Both the position numbers and the translations under genes were made by a program. Positions 50,200 to 59,520 of a stretch of 64,000 nt of DNA are shown piece by piece. A model generated the notes under the pieces. That model was not told the origin of the DNA and searched no databases. It saw only the letters and a list, made by a program, of their open reading frames with translations. This stretch comes from a virus. The stretch is taken from positions 182,503 to 246,502 of IMG/VR virus record IMGVR_UViG_3300042402_002564. One strand, given 5' to 3'. Positions within the stretch are counted from its first letter, which is position 1. Every line of letters begins with the position of its first letter.

Positions 50200-51127
50200 T
50201 TCTAAAATCTTTGTTGCTGGTCATAATGGTTTAGTTGGATCTGCAATTGTTAGAAATTTAAAGTCAAAAGGGTATAATAATATTATTACTGCAAATAGAA
50301 AACAACTAGATCTTACCGATCAATGTCAAGTTGATTTATTCTTCATTGAAAATAAACCAGATTATGTATTTCTTGCTGCAGCAAAAGTAGGTGGTATCGT
50401 TGCTAATCGAGATTATCCAGCAGATTTTATTCGAGACAATCTTTTAATTCAAACAAATGTAATTGATGCCTCTTACCGATATGGTGTAAAAAAACTGGTA
50501 TTTTTAGGGTCTTCTTGTATATATCCTAAACATCCAACTATTCCGATTACAGAAGATCAATTCCTTACTGGACCATTAGAACCCACAAATGATGCCTACG
50601 CAGTTGCAAAAATTGCTGGAATTAAAATGTGCCAAGCGTATAATAAACAGTATGGATTTAATGCAGTCTCATTAATGCCAACTAATCTTTATGGACCTAA
50701 TGATAATTTTGACCCAGAAAGTAGTCACGTTATTCCAGGTATAATGGGGAGAGTTCATAAGGCAAAAATTAATAATGAACCTTTTATAGAGTGTTGGGGA
50801 GATGGATCTGCATTACGTGAATTTTTATTCATTGATGATTTTGCTGAAGCATGTTATACTTGCATGATTAAATATAATAACCCTGAAATTATTAATATCG
50901 GTAGTGGCAAGGATATTACAATTAAAAATCTAACAGAATTAATTTGTAATGTTTTAGATTACACTGGTGAAATTAAATGGGATACTTCTAAACCCAATGG
51001 AACCCCAAGAAAAGTGATGAATGTTGATAAAATTAAATCTCTTGGATGGGATACTAAAACTGGGATTAGACAAGGTTTATACGAAACATACGAATGGTTT
51101 AAAAACAATGTCAATGATCGGATTTAA
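50189..51127 (+). CDS. fcl: GDP-L-fucose synthase
   Basis: 312 residues from the ATG at 50189. NADP site [41 protein letters not shown] (YxxxK) and [13 protein letters not shown], all diagnostic. It finishes GDP-L-fucose from the Gmd product. The 3' end overlaps the fucosyltransferase gene. Confidence 0.95.
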   Translation: MDNNSKIFVAGHNGLVGSAIVRNLKSKGYNNIITANRKQLDLTDQCQVDLFFIENKPDYVFLAAAKVGGIVANRDYPADFIRDNLLIQTNVIDASYRYGVKKLVFLGSSCIYPKHPTIPITEDQFLTGPLEPTNDAYAVAKIAGIKMCQAYNKQYGFNAVSLMPTNLYGPNDNFDPESSHVIPGIMGRVHKAKINNEPFIECWGDGSALREFLFIDDFAEACYTCMIKYNNPEIINIGSGKDITIKNLTELICNVLDYTGEIKWDTSKPNGTPRKVMNVDKIKSLGWDTKTGIRQGLYETYEWFKNNVNDRI

Positions 51128-51905
51128 TTCTTTAGGAAAACTTGGTAGACTTGGAAATCAAATGTTCCAACTTGCGTCTTTAAAAGGTATTGCAAGAAAA
51201 AATGATTACAATTATTGTCTCCCTCCATCTACTAATGTTAATGAATGGGAAGATCACCAATTGTTTGTTCCATTTAAGCTTCATAACGTTATGCTGCTTA
51301 ATATCCAATATCTTGATGGTAAAAGACCTACCATTGTAGAAAATGAATTTGGATTTAATGAGGAATTATATAACAATTGCCCAAAGTGGGTGAATCTTCA
51401 AGGATACTTTCAATCAGAAAAATATTTTAAAGATATTGAAGATGAAATTAGAGAAGATTTTGAATTTCATGACCATATTTTTAATCCAGCAAAGGAAATG
51501 ATTGAAACTATAGATGATCCAATTTCTCTTCATATTAGAAGGACTGATTATCTACAACTATCACATCAACATAACAATCTCGATTTAGATTATTATGAAA
51601 AGGCATTAGAGCATTTTGATACTGATAGAACTGTTGTTATTTTTTCTGATGACCCAGAATGGTGCAAATCACAGACATTATTTGAAAGTGATAGATTTTT
51701 AATTGCGGAAGGAAACTCTAATTATGTTGACCTTTGTTTGATGACTCTATGTAAATCGCATATTATTGCAAACTCTTCATTCTCTTGGTGGGGTGCATGG
51801 TTGGCAAAGAGTGATAAGGTTATTGCACCAAGTAAATGGTTTGGACCTGATAATCAACACCTAGATACTAAAGATCTTTATTGCCCAGATTGGACTGTAA
51901 TTTAA
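51108..51905 (+). CDS. Alpha-1,2-fucosyltransferase (GT11)
   Basis: 265 residues from the ATG at 51108. GT11 motifs: GRLGNQMFQLASLKGIA, HIRRTDYL (HxRRxD) and ANSSFSWWGAWLA. These enzymes add fucose alpha-1,2 to galactose, making an H-type structure. It directly follows both genes that make its donor, and its stop overlaps the GT6 start (TAATG). Confidence 0.9.
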   Translation: MSMIGFNSLGKLGRLGNQMFQLASLKGIARKNDYNYCLPPSTNVNEWEDHQLFVPFKLHNVMLLNIQYLDGKRPTIVENEFGFNEELYNNCPKWVNLQGYFQSEKYFKDIEDEIREDFEFHDHIFNPAKEMIETIDDPISLHIRRTDYLQLSHQHNNLDLDYYEKALEHFDTDRTVVIFSDDPEWCKSQTLFESDRFLIAEGNSNYVDLCLMTLCKSHIIANSSFSWWGAWLAKSDKVIAPSKWFGPDNQHLDTKDLYCPDWTVI

Positions 51906-52624
51906 TGAAAGTTGCTGTTATTTTTATTGGAACGGAGAAGTACCTTAACTTCCTTCCCTCATGGTATGAGAGTTGTGAGCAATTCTTATTGCCAAGCACC
52001 GAAAAAAAGTATATAATTTTTACTGATGGTGAGGTTCCAGAATCTCCAGAAAATGCTATTGTATATAATCAAGAGCATTTAGAGTGGCCATATATCACCC
52101 TGTATCGTTTTAAAATGATCCAGAAATGTTTTGAAGATATTCAAGACTGTGATTGGTTACTTTTTCTAGATGCAGATATGCGAGTAGTAGATACTGTTAT
52201 TGCAGAAGACTTGTTTGATGATTCTAAAAAATATATTGGGGTTCATCATCCATGTCATTATTTGAACATGCCACCACACAATGAACTTCCTGGAGCATTT
52301 GATGTAACTCCACTATCTAATGCATGTGTTTCCGAATCTGATGATTTGTCAATTTATTTTCAAGGATGTTTATGGGGTGGTAAACTTCCTTATGTTCTTG
52401 ATATGATTCAAGAACTTGACCAAAAAACAACTGAAGATGAAAAAAATAATATAATTGCTACTTGGCATGATGAAAGTCATTTGAATAAGTTTTATATTGA
52501 ACATCGGGATGAAGTATTTGTAGCGTCACCAAGTCTTGCATACCCAGAAGTATTCGCTAAAGTATGTACATTTGAACCAAAAATTGTCCATCTATCTAAA
52601 GATAATAGTAAGTATCATGTCTAA
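51905..52624 (+). CDS. GT6 family (ABO-type) alpha-1,3-glycosyltransferase
   Basis: 239 residues from the ATG at 51905. WLLFLDADMRV carries the donor/metal site (DxD-like), with YFQGCLWGGK and NIIATWHDESHLNKFYIEH. The last is the WHDES.LNK signature of the blood-group A/B transferase family. Family members add Gal or GalNAc alpha-1,3, often to an H-type fucosylated galactose; donor choice cannot be read here. GT6 enzymes are known outside animals, including in a cyanophage. Confidence 0.85.
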   Translation: MKVAVIFIGTEKYLNFLPSWYESCEQFLLPSTEKKYIIFTDGEVPESPENAIVYNQEHLEWPYITLYRFKMIQKCFEDIQDCDWLLFLDADMRVVDTVIAEDLFDDSKKYIGVHHPCHYLNMPPHNELPGAFDVTPLSNACVSESDDLSIYFQGCLWGGKLPYVLDMIQELDQKTTEDEKNNIIATWHDESHLNKFYIEHRDEVFVASPSLAYPEVFAKVCTFEPKIVHLSKDNSKYHV

Positions 52625-53321
52625 AATTGCTATGATTTACTCGGGTCAACCGAGACACTTAAAAGAATGTTATGAAAATCATCGTCAAACTTTTTGGGAT
52701 GCAAATCCAGATTGTGAAATTGATGTGTTTGCTCATATTTGGTATGACGAGGCATGGGTAGGAACTTATTTTTGGGACCAATATAAAGACCGTGGGCGTT
52801 GGGAAGCAGACCTTAAAGATTTTATGGTTGATAACTGGCAACCCAAAGGTCTTGTTTTTGAAGAACCAAAAGAGTTTGAAGCGGAAGATATTTATCCTGA
52901 TCCTAGATTTCCTCATCCAGTCAACAACATTATCTCAATGTTTTATAGCTTGAATGAAGCAAATAATCTCAAGAAAAAGTATGAAGATGATAATGGGTTT
53001 AAGTATGATTGTGTTATTCGTTTAAGAACTGATGAATATTTTAAAACTCCTATTGGTCCCATATCAAACTATGATTTAAATACAGTTAATGTATTGAATG
53101 AATGGGCACACATTGAACATGGAATCAATGACCACTTTGCATTTGGGTCATCTGAATTGATGGATAAATATCTTGACGTATTTGACAATTTTGTTAAAAT
53201 ATGTGAAATGGGTGCGGAAATCAATCCAGAATGTCTTATTGGGTTTAATGCACAAAAAAGACACAATCTTCCCATTACTAAAAACAACTGGAACTATGTA
53301 CTTTGGAGAGATAAAAAATAA
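52617..53321 (+). CDS. Putative glycosyltransferase-like protein A
   Basis: 234 residues from the ATG at 52617. Reads IAMIYSGQPRHLKECYENH, IDVFAHIWYDEAW, DCVIRLRTDEYF (acidic/Arg motif) and a FAFGSSELMDKYLDVF part. A similar plan recurs in the gene at 54694. I infer a GT-A-like sugar transferase; family not certain. Confidence 0.6.
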   Translation: MSKIAMIYSGQPRHLKECYENHRQTFWDANPDCEIDVFAHIWYDEAWVGTYFWDQYKDRGRWEADLKDFMVDNWQPKGLVFEEPKEFEAEDIYPDPRFPHPVNNIISMFYSLNEANNLKKKYEDDNGFKYDCVIRLRTDEYFKTPIGPISNYDLNTVNVLNEWAHIEHGINDHFAFGSSELMDKYLDVFDNFVKICEMGAEINPECLIGFNAQKRHNLPITKNNWNYVLWRDKK

Positions 53322-54694
53322 TGACTAAACTTGTTATCTTTGATTTGGATGGCGTCTTAATTGATAGTAAAGATTATCATTACGAAGCATTAAACCAAGC
53401 ACTTGGGGAAGAATATGCTATCAGCAGAGAAGAGCATGTTAGCATTTATGATGGTCTTCCCACTAAAGCAAAACTAGAACTTTTGACTAAAAATAAGGGT
53501 CTTCCTGTAGACCTTTACGACCAGATTTGGAGAGATAAGCAAGAGGCAACTCTCAAAATCTTTAATGATTGTGTTGCAAAAGATTATGAGTTAATGGGTT
53601 ATTTCCAGCAACTTGTAGATGCAGGATATAAAATCGCCGTAGCATCTAACAGTATTCGCAATACTGTAAAGATTATTCTTCTGCGTCTTGGTCTTCTTGA
53701 GTTTGTTGATATGTACGTCTCTAATGAAGACGTTGTTCGCAATAAACCATTCCCAGCAATGTACTGGAAGTGCATGACTGCTCTTGGAGCACTTCCTGCA
53801 GATACTGTAATTGTTGAGGATAGTCATATTGGTCGTCAAGGTGCTCTTGATAGTAAGGCACACTTGGTTCCTGTTGAAGACCGTAAGGATCTTAATCAGG
53901 TAAAGATTGACCGCATCAAAAAAATTCTAAATGGTACTAAACAAAAAGTTGCGTGGGAGAGCAAGACTATGAATGTTCTTATTCCTATGGCAGGTGCTGG
54001 CAGCAGATTTGCTAGTCAGGGTTACACCTTCCCCAAACCTTTGATTGAAGTTAAAGGTAAACCAATGATTCAAGTGGTTGTTGAGAACCTGAACATCAAA
54101 GCAAATTATACTTTTATTGTTCAGAAGGAGCATTATGAGAAGTATAATCTCAACTATCTGCTTCCTCTGATTGCTCCTGGATGTAATATTGTCCAAGTTG
54201 ATGGTCTTACTGAAGGTGCTTGTTGCACTACTTTACTTGCAAAAGAGTTTATCGATAATGATGAACCCCTTGTAATGGCAAATTCGGACCAGTTTGTTGA
54301 ATGGGATAGCAACGAAACCCTTTATGCATTCCAAAATGGTGAAGTTGATGGCGGTATCGTAACCTTCCCCGCAACCCATCCTAAGTGGTCTTATGCTAAA
54401 CTTGGTGAAGAAGGTTATGTTGAGGAAGTTGCTGAGAAGAAACCAATCTCTGAACATGCCACTGTAGGTATTTACTACTGGAAAAAAGGTTCTGATTATG
54501 TTAAGTATGCTGAACAAATGATTGAAAAGAACATTCGGGTTAATAATGAGTTCTATGTTTGTCCAGTATTTAATGAAGCAATCGGTGATGGTAAAAAAAT
54601 CCGCATCAAAGAGATTGATAGGAATGGTATGTGGGGTATTGGAACTCCAGAAGATTTAAATTATTTCCTCGAACATTATAATGGAGAAGTGTGA
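53321..54694 (+). CDS. HAD phosphatase fused to sugar nucleotidyltransferase
   Basis: 457 residues. Part 1 (about 1-200) is a HAD hydrolase: FDLDGVLIDS, ASNSIRNTV, KPFPAMYWKCM and VEDSHIG. Part 2 (from about 217) is a GT-A nucleotidyltransferase: LIPMAGAGSRFASQGYTFPKP with PMIQVVVENL, MANSDQFVEW and NEFYVCPVFNEAI. A dephosphorylate-then-activate fusion would make a nucleotide sugar for the neighbouring transferases; the sugar is unknown. Confidence 0.85.
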   Translation: MTKLVIFDLDGVLIDSKDYHYEALNQALGEEYAISREEHVSIYDGLPTKAKLELLTKNKGLPVDLYDQIWRDKQEATLKIFNDCVAKDYELMGYFQQLVDAGYKIAVASNSIRNTVKIILLRLGLLEFVDMYVSNEDVVRNKPFPAMYWKCMTALGALPADTVIVEDSHIGRQGALDSKAHLVPVEDRKDLNQVKIDRIKKILNGTKQKVAWESKTMNVLIPMAGAGSRFASQGYTFPKPLIEVKGKPMIQVVVENLNIKANYTFIVQKEHYEKYNLNYLLPLIAPGCNIVQVDGLTEGACCTTLLAKEFIDNDEPLVMANSDQFVEWDSNETLYAFQNGEVDGGIVTFPATHPKWSYAKLGEEGYVEEVAEKKPISEHATVGIYYWKKGSDYVKYAEQMIEKNIRVNNEFYVCPVFNEAIGDGKKIRIKEIDRNGMWGIGTPEDLNYFLEHYNGEV

Positions 54695-55440
54695 TGAAAG
54701 TAGCATTAGCATTTTTTGGGCAACCTAGATTTGTTGATAATCTAGAAATTATCAACACATACAAAGAAGTAATTCTTAATCGATATGATACTGATGTATT
54801 CGGTCACATGTGGTGGCAAGAAAATGGTGGAGAATATGATTACTCTTCTTGGTCTAAGATAAACAAATGCCCTGTTTCTGAGGATGCCCCAGAAATTATT
54901 ACCAATAATTATTCTCCTTTAATTTTAGGTATTGAAGATCCAAAGACTTTTGAATTGCCACCTAAAGCTAAAAAATTTATTGATGAGAAGTTTACTGATA
55001 AGCATCCTGCTAGACAAATATATGGAGAAAGTGGCAACCATTGGAATCCTAAAAACTATAGCAATGTAATGTCACAATTGTATTCTATTAAATCTGTTGC
55101 TAATATTGTTAAATCATACGCAGAAGATACAAATACCAGTTACGATTTTATTGTACTAGCAAGGTATGATACCGTACTTCTTAATTTCCCAGATCTTAAT
55201 ACTTGTGATAAGTATAAGTTTTATCTTCCAGGACATCATCCTAGATTCCCTGATACAATCCAATTCTTTGGTCCAAAATATTTGACTTGGGCACTTAATG
55301 CTTTTGATGATATTGAAGATGTATATGAAGATATTTGGGAACCTTCTCCCGAAGCATTTAAAATGGGTTCATTTTTAAAGTGGTTTGAACACTCTGATCT
55401 TGCTCCTTGTTCTATGGATGCTGCTTGTATCCGAGGTTAA
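54694..55440 (+). CDS. Putative glycosyltransferase-like protein B
   Basis: 248 residues from the ATG at 54694 (TGATG overlap). Plan as in protein A: KVALAFFGQPRFVDNLEIIN, TDVFGHMWWQENGGE, DFIVLARYDTVLLNFPDL, IQFFGPKYL. Paralogue of the gene at 52617 by pattern. Function inferred from context. Confidence 0.6.
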   Translation: MKVALAFFGQPRFVDNLEIINTYKEVILNRYDTDVFGHMWWQENGGEYDYSSWSKINKCPVSEDAPEIITNNYSPLILGIEDPKTFELPPKAKKFIDEKFTDKHPARQIYGESGNHWNPKNYSNVMSQLYSIKSVANIVKSYAEDTNTSYDFIVLARYDTVLLNFPDLNTCDKYKFYLPGHHPRFPDTIQFFGPKYLTWALNAFDDIEDVYEDIWEPSPEAFKMGSFLKWFEHSDLAPCSMDAACIRG

Positions 55441-55442
55441 TT

Positions 55443-55910
55443 ATGAAAATCATTGCACATAGAGGAAATATTGATGGTCCCAATCCTTTAACGGAAAACC
55501 ATCCAGATACTATTGATAATGCAATATCAATGGGATTTGATGTTGAAATTGATATTAGATATGATACATTTGATAATAAATTTTATCTAGGTCATGATGA
55601 TCCACAATATGTGGTTACTCCATATTGGTTAGCTGAACGTATGGAAAACCTGTGGATTCATTGTAAAAATATTGAAGCACTTTATCATTTTGTTCATAAA
55701 ACTGGTGGATATAATTATTTTTGGCATCAAACAGATGATTTTACGCTAACCAGTAAAAACTATATTTGGACATATCCTGGACAAACCTATACACCATCTA
55801 GTATAATTGTTATGCCAGAAAATTATATTAAACGAGAAGAATTAAATACTTTGATTGCTTATGATTGTTATGGTGTTTGTACAGATTATCCTCAAAAAAT
55901 AAAAAAATGA
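55443..55910 (+). CDS. GDPD-like phosphodiesterase domain protein
   Basis: 155 residues from the ATG at 55443. IIAHRGNIDGPNP (catalytic HR), ENHPDTIDNAISMGFDVEID (E-D pair) and FYLGHDD match the N-terminal part of glycerophosphodiester phosphodiesterases. Shorter than the usual ~240, so a minimal or specialised form. In a glycan cassette it may act on a glycerol-phosphate substituent. Confidence 0.75.
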   Translation: MKIIAHRGNIDGPNPLTENHPDTIDNAISMGFDVEIDIRYDTFDNKFYLGHDDPQYVVTPYWLAERMENLWIHCKNIEALYHFVHKTGGYNYFWHQTDDFTLTSKNYIWTYPGQTYTPSSIIVMPENYIKREELNTLIAYDCYGVCTDYPQKIKK

Positions 55911-56857
55911 AAATTACATTAGTTGGACCAGGCATTATGCCTATTCCCCCTACTGGGTGGGGTGCAGTAGAAATATTAATTTGGGATACTAAACTTGCCT
56001 TAGAAGAACTGGGGCATGAAGTTCAAATTGTAAATACTAAAGATTACAGGCAAATTATTAATGAAATAAATGCATTTGTACCTGATTTTGTGCATGTGCA
56101 TTATGATGAATTTATTAATCTTTGTCCATACATCCAATATCCATCTGCAATTACAAGTCATTTTGGATATTTAGAGAGACCTCAAATGTTTAATGGTTAT
56201 GCAAATGTTGCCAATCAATTTGCTTCTATTAAACCAAATATTTTTTGTTTATCTGAAGGAATCTCTAAGGTATATCAAATAATGTTTAATATTCCTAAAG
56301 AGAATCTTTTTATTACTCCAAACGGAGTTAATATTAATCAATTTAAAGTCTCAGAATCTCCAAAATACCCAGACAGATCAATCTATCTTGCAAAGATTGA
56401 TTATAGAAAACGTCAACATCTATTCCAGTCTATTGATAGTCTTTGGTTTGCTGGAAATCTTGCTGATAGTAGATTTAATACTAACAAGAACTATTTGGGT
56501 GAATGGTCTAAAGAAACTCTATACAATGAACTCACCGATTATGGTAACCTTGTTCTTCTATCTGATGGGGAGGCACATCCATTAGTTTGTATGGAAGCTC
56601 TTGCCGCAGGTCTTGGTGTAGTAGTATGTGAATGGGGCAAAGCAAATCTCGATCAATCTAAACCATTTATTACTATTATTCCAGAAGACAAAATTGATGA
56701 TTTAGAATACATTGAAGAAAAAATTGTAAAAAATAGAGAGTATTCAATTTCTCATCGGGAAGAAATTTTAGAATATTCTAAAAACTTTGATTGGAAAGAA
56801 ATCTTACAAAAATATTATATTCCTAGTATAGTTAAAGTTATTGAAAATCATGGATAA
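55907..56857 (+). CDS. GT4-like (GT-B) glycosyltransferase
   Basis: 316 residues from the ATG at 55907, overlapping the previous stop. PIPPTGWGAVEILIWD, FVHVHYDEF, FITPNGVNINQF and LLSDGEAHPLVCMEALAAGLGVV (E..EA..AG donor motif) are typical of GT-B family 4 enzymes. Donor unknown. Confidence 0.85.
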   Translation: MKITLVGPGIMPIPPTGWGAVEILIWDTKLALEELGHEVQIVNTKDYRQIINEINAFVPDFVHVHYDEFINLCPYIQYPSAITSHFGYLERPQMFNGYANVANQFASIKPNIFCLSEGISKVYQIMFNIPKENLFITPNGVNINQFKVSESPKYPDRSIYLAKIDYRKRQHLFQSIDSLWFAGNLADSRFNTNKNYLGEWSKETLYNELTDYGNLVLLSDGEAHPLVCMEALAAGLGVVVCEWGKANLDQSKPFITIIPEDKIDDLEYIEEKIVKNREYSISHREEILEYSKNFDWKEILQKYYIPSIVKVIENHG

Positions 56858-57641
56858 AAATAAATCAATAAGTAAATTGAAAAACTTTGGACCTGTTTAT
56901 TATTTGAATTTGGATGGTCAACCAGAAAGAAAACAGTATATGGAGGAACAGTTTTCTTACTGGGAAATTGAAAATTATACTAGAATTTCTGCCTATGATG
57001 GTAGAGATGACGATTTAAGTGATATCATAAAAGGAAGGTATCCAGAAAATATGTCATCTGGTGAGGTTGGATGTGTAACCTCACATCTTAAAGCAATTGA
57101 ACATTGGTATAATAATTCTGATAGTCCTTATGCAATTATCATGGAAGATGATTGCAATTTAGATATTGCTAGATTTTGGACATTTACCTGGGAAGACTTT
57201 ATTTCTAGGGTTCCCTATGATTGGGATGTTGTTCAATTGGCAATTATTTGTACTGGTGATATTCATGTGAAAATTCATAAACGATTTGTGAATGAATTTT
57301 CCACTGCATGTTACGCAATCACTAGACACCATGCAGAAAAATTAATTAAACTCCACATTAGAGATGGTAAGTATAAACTGGACAATGGGGTAAAACCAAG
57401 GCCAGTTGCAGATGATTTATTGTATAATTCTGGAAATACTTATTCAGTACCATTATTATTGTATAAAATTGAGTTAGGTTCTTCTATTCATCCTGATCAT
57501 ATTGATATTTTTCACAGAAACAGTCATGATGGAATATTTAATTTCTGGTCTCAAGCAGGGGCTCAATTGACAATTGATCAACTTACCGACTATGATCCTT
57601 ATCTAGGGAGAGTCACTGATCCATCTGGTGGACAGCGGTAA
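56850..57641 (+). CDS. GT25-like glycosyltransferase, distant copy 7
   Basis: 263 residues from the ATG at 56850. VYYLNLDGQPERKQYMEEQF, YTRISAYDG, SSGEVGCVTSHLKAIEHWY and acidic motif MEDDCNLDIARFW, VPYDWDVVQLAI. Better matches classical LPS GT25 (GEVGC..SH) than the array copies at 19-24 kb and may be close to their ancestor. Confidence 0.85.
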   Translation: MDKNKSISKLKNFGPVYYLNLDGQPERKQYMEEQFSYWEIENYTRISAYDGRDDDLSDIIKGRYPENMSSGEVGCVTSHLKAIEHWYNNSDSPYAIIMEDDCNLDIARFWTFTWEDFISRVPYDWDVVQLAIICTGDIHVKIHKRFVNEFSTACYAITRHHAEKLIKLHIRDGKYKLDNGVKPRPVADDLLYNSGNTYSVPLLLYKIELGSSIHPDHIDIFHRNSHDGIFNFWSQAGAQLTIDQLTDYDPYLGRVTDPSGGQR

Positions 57642-57652
57642 ACCCTATACAC

Positions 57653-57681
57653 TTGACAAACATAATTCTTAAACCTATACT
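57653..57681 (+). promoter_or_regulatory. Promoter of porin gene, overlapping a late-like box
   Basis: TTGACA, 17 bp, TATACT; the -10 runs into CTAAATA (57680-57686). 67 bases before the porin start. Confidence 0.75.
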
Positions 57682-57748
57682 AAATAGGTACTTAAGAATT
57701 ATGTTGTAATTCTTAACATTTGTCGTTTAGATCTAAAACAAATTAACT

Positions 57749-58624
57749 ATGATTATTCGTTCTATTCTTGCCGCCGCTGTTGCTGCTACTGCTGCTCCCG
57801 CCATGGCACAAGTCACCAGTGTTAAGCAACTGAGTGATGTTCAACCTACCCAGTGGTCGTATCAAGCGATTACTAATCTGGTAGAGCGTTATGGTTGTGT
57901 TGCTGGTTATCCCAATGGCACCTTCCAGCCTGGTCAACCTGCTACTCGTGCTGAACTTGCTGCCCTGACTAATGCTTGTTTGGATCGCATTACTGAGTTC
58001 CAAAGTGCTGCTGATGCTGCCCTGGCTGCTGCTCTCCGTGCTGAGTTCGCCAAAGAAATCGGTGCTACCAATGCCCGTGTAAGTGCTCTTGAACTTGCTG
58101 CCGCTCAGAAGGCACAAGGCGTGGGTAATTACCTGGGTGCTGGTGTACTGCTGAACAAGCAAGGCACCGCTGGTAACGGTTATACCGAGAACCGTACTAT
58201 CTCTGGTGCTACTATCCAAGGTCGTTATGCTGTGAAGACCTTCAGCAATCAAAATGCTGTTGCTGTTCGTCCTTATACTAACCTTGTTGGTACTCCTGCT
58301 GGTCAGATCGGTGCTGCTGGTGGTGCCCTCCTCTCCTACGATTGGAGTCTCGCCCGTGCCGCTTCTGGTGTGAGCAAGGCTAACATCTACACTGGTGTTG
58401 GTTATCAAATCCCCTTCGTGAATAACACTGCTGCTAACTTCCAGTCCGCTGTGGGTGATCGTGGTCAAGTTGTTCTCGCTCTGGGTATCGAAGGTCGTCT
58501 GACCAACTCTCTGGTTGGTTTTGCTGATCTGAAGTTCCCCACCACCAACGCTGCTAACAGCTACGGTGCAACTAACGGAACCTATTCTCCTGTGTTCACC
58601 ACGGGTCTGGGATTCAAGTTCTGA
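57749..58624 (+). CDS. SLH-domain outer-membrane porin-like protein
   Basis: 291 residues. Signal peptide (about 1-20, ending PAMA), one SLH domain (VKQLSDVQPTQWSYQAI, CVAGYPNGTFQPGQPATRAELA), a coiled coil (about 90-125) and a beta-strand-rich C-terminus ending in Phe (TTGLGFKF). Cyanobacterial SomA/OprB-like porins have this order; the beta barrel here is much shorter. Codon use is clearly more GC-rich than nearby genes, suggesting later transfer from a host. Confidence 0.8.
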   Translation: MIIRSILAAAVAATAAPAMAQVTSVKQLSDVQPTQWSYQAITNLVERYGCVAGYPNGTFQPGQPATRAELAALTNACLDRITEFQSAADAALAAALRAEFAKEIGATNARVSALELAAAQKAQGVGNYLGAGVLLNKQGTAGNGYTENRTISGATIQGRYAVKTFSNQNAVAVRPYTNLVGTPAGQIGAAGGALLSYDWSLARAASGVSKANIYTGVGYQIPFVNNTAANFQSAVGDRGQVVLALGIEGRLTNSLVGFADLKFPTTNAANSYGATNGTYSPVFTTGLGFKF

Positions 58625-58649
58625 TTTAAAAATAAAATCTAATTGATTT

Positions 58650-58686
58650 AGTCAAGGGTCGGATTTCCCCCCTTGACTTTTTTTTA
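58650..58686 (+). terminator. Terminator whose 3' arm holds the next -35 box
   Basis: GTCAAGGG pairs with CCCTTGAC, followed by a long T-run. The 3' arm contains TTGACT of the hli promoter. Confidence 0.85.
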
Positions 58687-58701
58687 TAATTACTATATAA
58701 T
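58673..58701 (+). promoter_or_regulatory. Promoter of hli
   Basis: TTGACT, 17 bp, TATAAT; 26 bases before the start. Overlaps the porin terminator. Confidence 0.75.
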
Positions 58702-58726
58702 TTTGTTGTAAATCGTTACAAAATCA

Positions 58727-58921
58727 ATGACAGTTACCACTAATGAACGTGGGCAGCAAAATATGTTTGCTAAAGAACCCACTATGTATTATGAAAATTA
58801 TGGGATGTATTCCCCTAATGAAATTAAGGAGATGACGAATGGACGCTGGGCTATGGTCGGTATTGTTGCTGGGTTCATTTCTTATGCTATCACTGGTAAG
58901 TTCTTCTTCTGCATCTTCTGA
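58727..58921 (+). CDS. hli: High-light-inducible protein (Hli), first
   Basis: 64 residues: a variable N-terminus then the LHC-like helix EMTNGRWAMVGIVAGFISYA and the end TGKFFFCIF. Hli proteins bind chlorophyll and protect photosystems. Typical cyanophage auxiliary gene near psbA. Confidence 0.93.
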   Translation: MTVTTNERGQQNMFAKEPTMYYENYGMYSPNEIKEMTNGRWAMVGIVAGFISYAITGKFFFCIF

Positions 58922-58928
58922 CAATTGA

Positions 58929-58957
58929 TTGACAATGACTGAGATTCTATTTACAAT
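58929..58957 (+). promoter_or_regulatory. Promoter of ferredoxin gene
   Basis: TTGACA, 17 bp, TACAAT; 63 bases before the ferredoxin start and inside the tiny gene below. Confidence 0.65.
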
Positions 58958-59021
58958 GACTTCAGTTGCCTTCTTCGTATTGTTGGCAGCATCTGTAGAA
59001 AAACTTTGTGAGACTTATTAA
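58935..59021 (+). CDS. 28-residue membrane peptide
   Basis: Reads [20 protein letters not shown] then VEKLCETY. One membrane helix, stop overlapping the ferredoxin start (TAATG). The ferredoxin promoter lies inside it, so it could be chance or be read only from upstream transcripts. Confidence 0.45.
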   Translation: MTEILFTMTSVAFFVLLAASVEKLCETY

Positions 59022-59311
59022 TGACTTACACTATTACTCTTCAAAACCCAGATGGCACTGAGAATACAATTCAATGTGCTAGTGATCAGTATATTTTAGA
59101 AGCGGCTGAAGAAGCAGGACTTGATATGCTTTATTCTTGTCGTGCTGGTGCATGTAGTTCTTGTGCAGGTAAACTTATTAGTGGAACTGTCGATAATGAA
59201 GAACAATCATTTCTTGATGATGACCAAATTGCACAAGGATACATTCTTACATGTGTCGCATATCCAACTAGTGATTGCGTCATTCTAACTGAACAGGAAG
59301 AAAACCTGTGA
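59021..59311 (+). CDS. petF: 2Fe-2S ferredoxin
   Basis: 96 residues. Plant-type [2Fe-2S] cluster: [12 protein letters not shown] and the distal Cys in YILTCVAYP. Carries electrons from photosystem I to NADP reductase or phage reductive enzymes such as NrdAB; common cyanophage auxiliary gene. Confidence 0.95.
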   Translation: MTYTITLQNPDGTENTIQCASDQYILEAAEEAGLDMLYSCRAGACSSCAGKLISGTVDNEEQSFLDDDQIAQGYILTCVAYPTSDCVILTEQEENL

Positions 59312-59520
59312 GTGCTGGAATGCTTGGGAAATTCAATCTTGCCCTCCAAGAATTAGTTGACAGTGGTGTTTGGGATCGAGATGTAAAACTAGAAGTCAAG
59401 ATCGCTGGCACACTCAAGAATGATAAGTTTATTGTTATCAAACCTGTCAAAGAAAAAATGGTTTGCAATACAAACCCAGATCTTAAACAAAAACACATTT
59501 ATCAAGGAGAAACAAAATGA
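59308..59520 (+). CDS. Small hypothetical protein
   Basis: 70 residues from a GTG that overlaps the ferredoxin stop; an ATG at 59320 is an alternative start. Basic and beta-rich ([20 protein letters not shown]). Unknown. Coupled to ferredoxin and to the second hli. Confidence 0.6.
   Translation: MSAGMLGKFNLALQELVDSGVWDRDVKLEVKIAGTLKNDKFIVIKPVKEKMVCNTNPDLKQKHIYQGETK

Noticed and set aside
57743-58468. 241-codon minus-strand frame opposite the porin
   Set aside because: Ser/Thr-rich mirror of the Ala-rich porin codons; no start signal.
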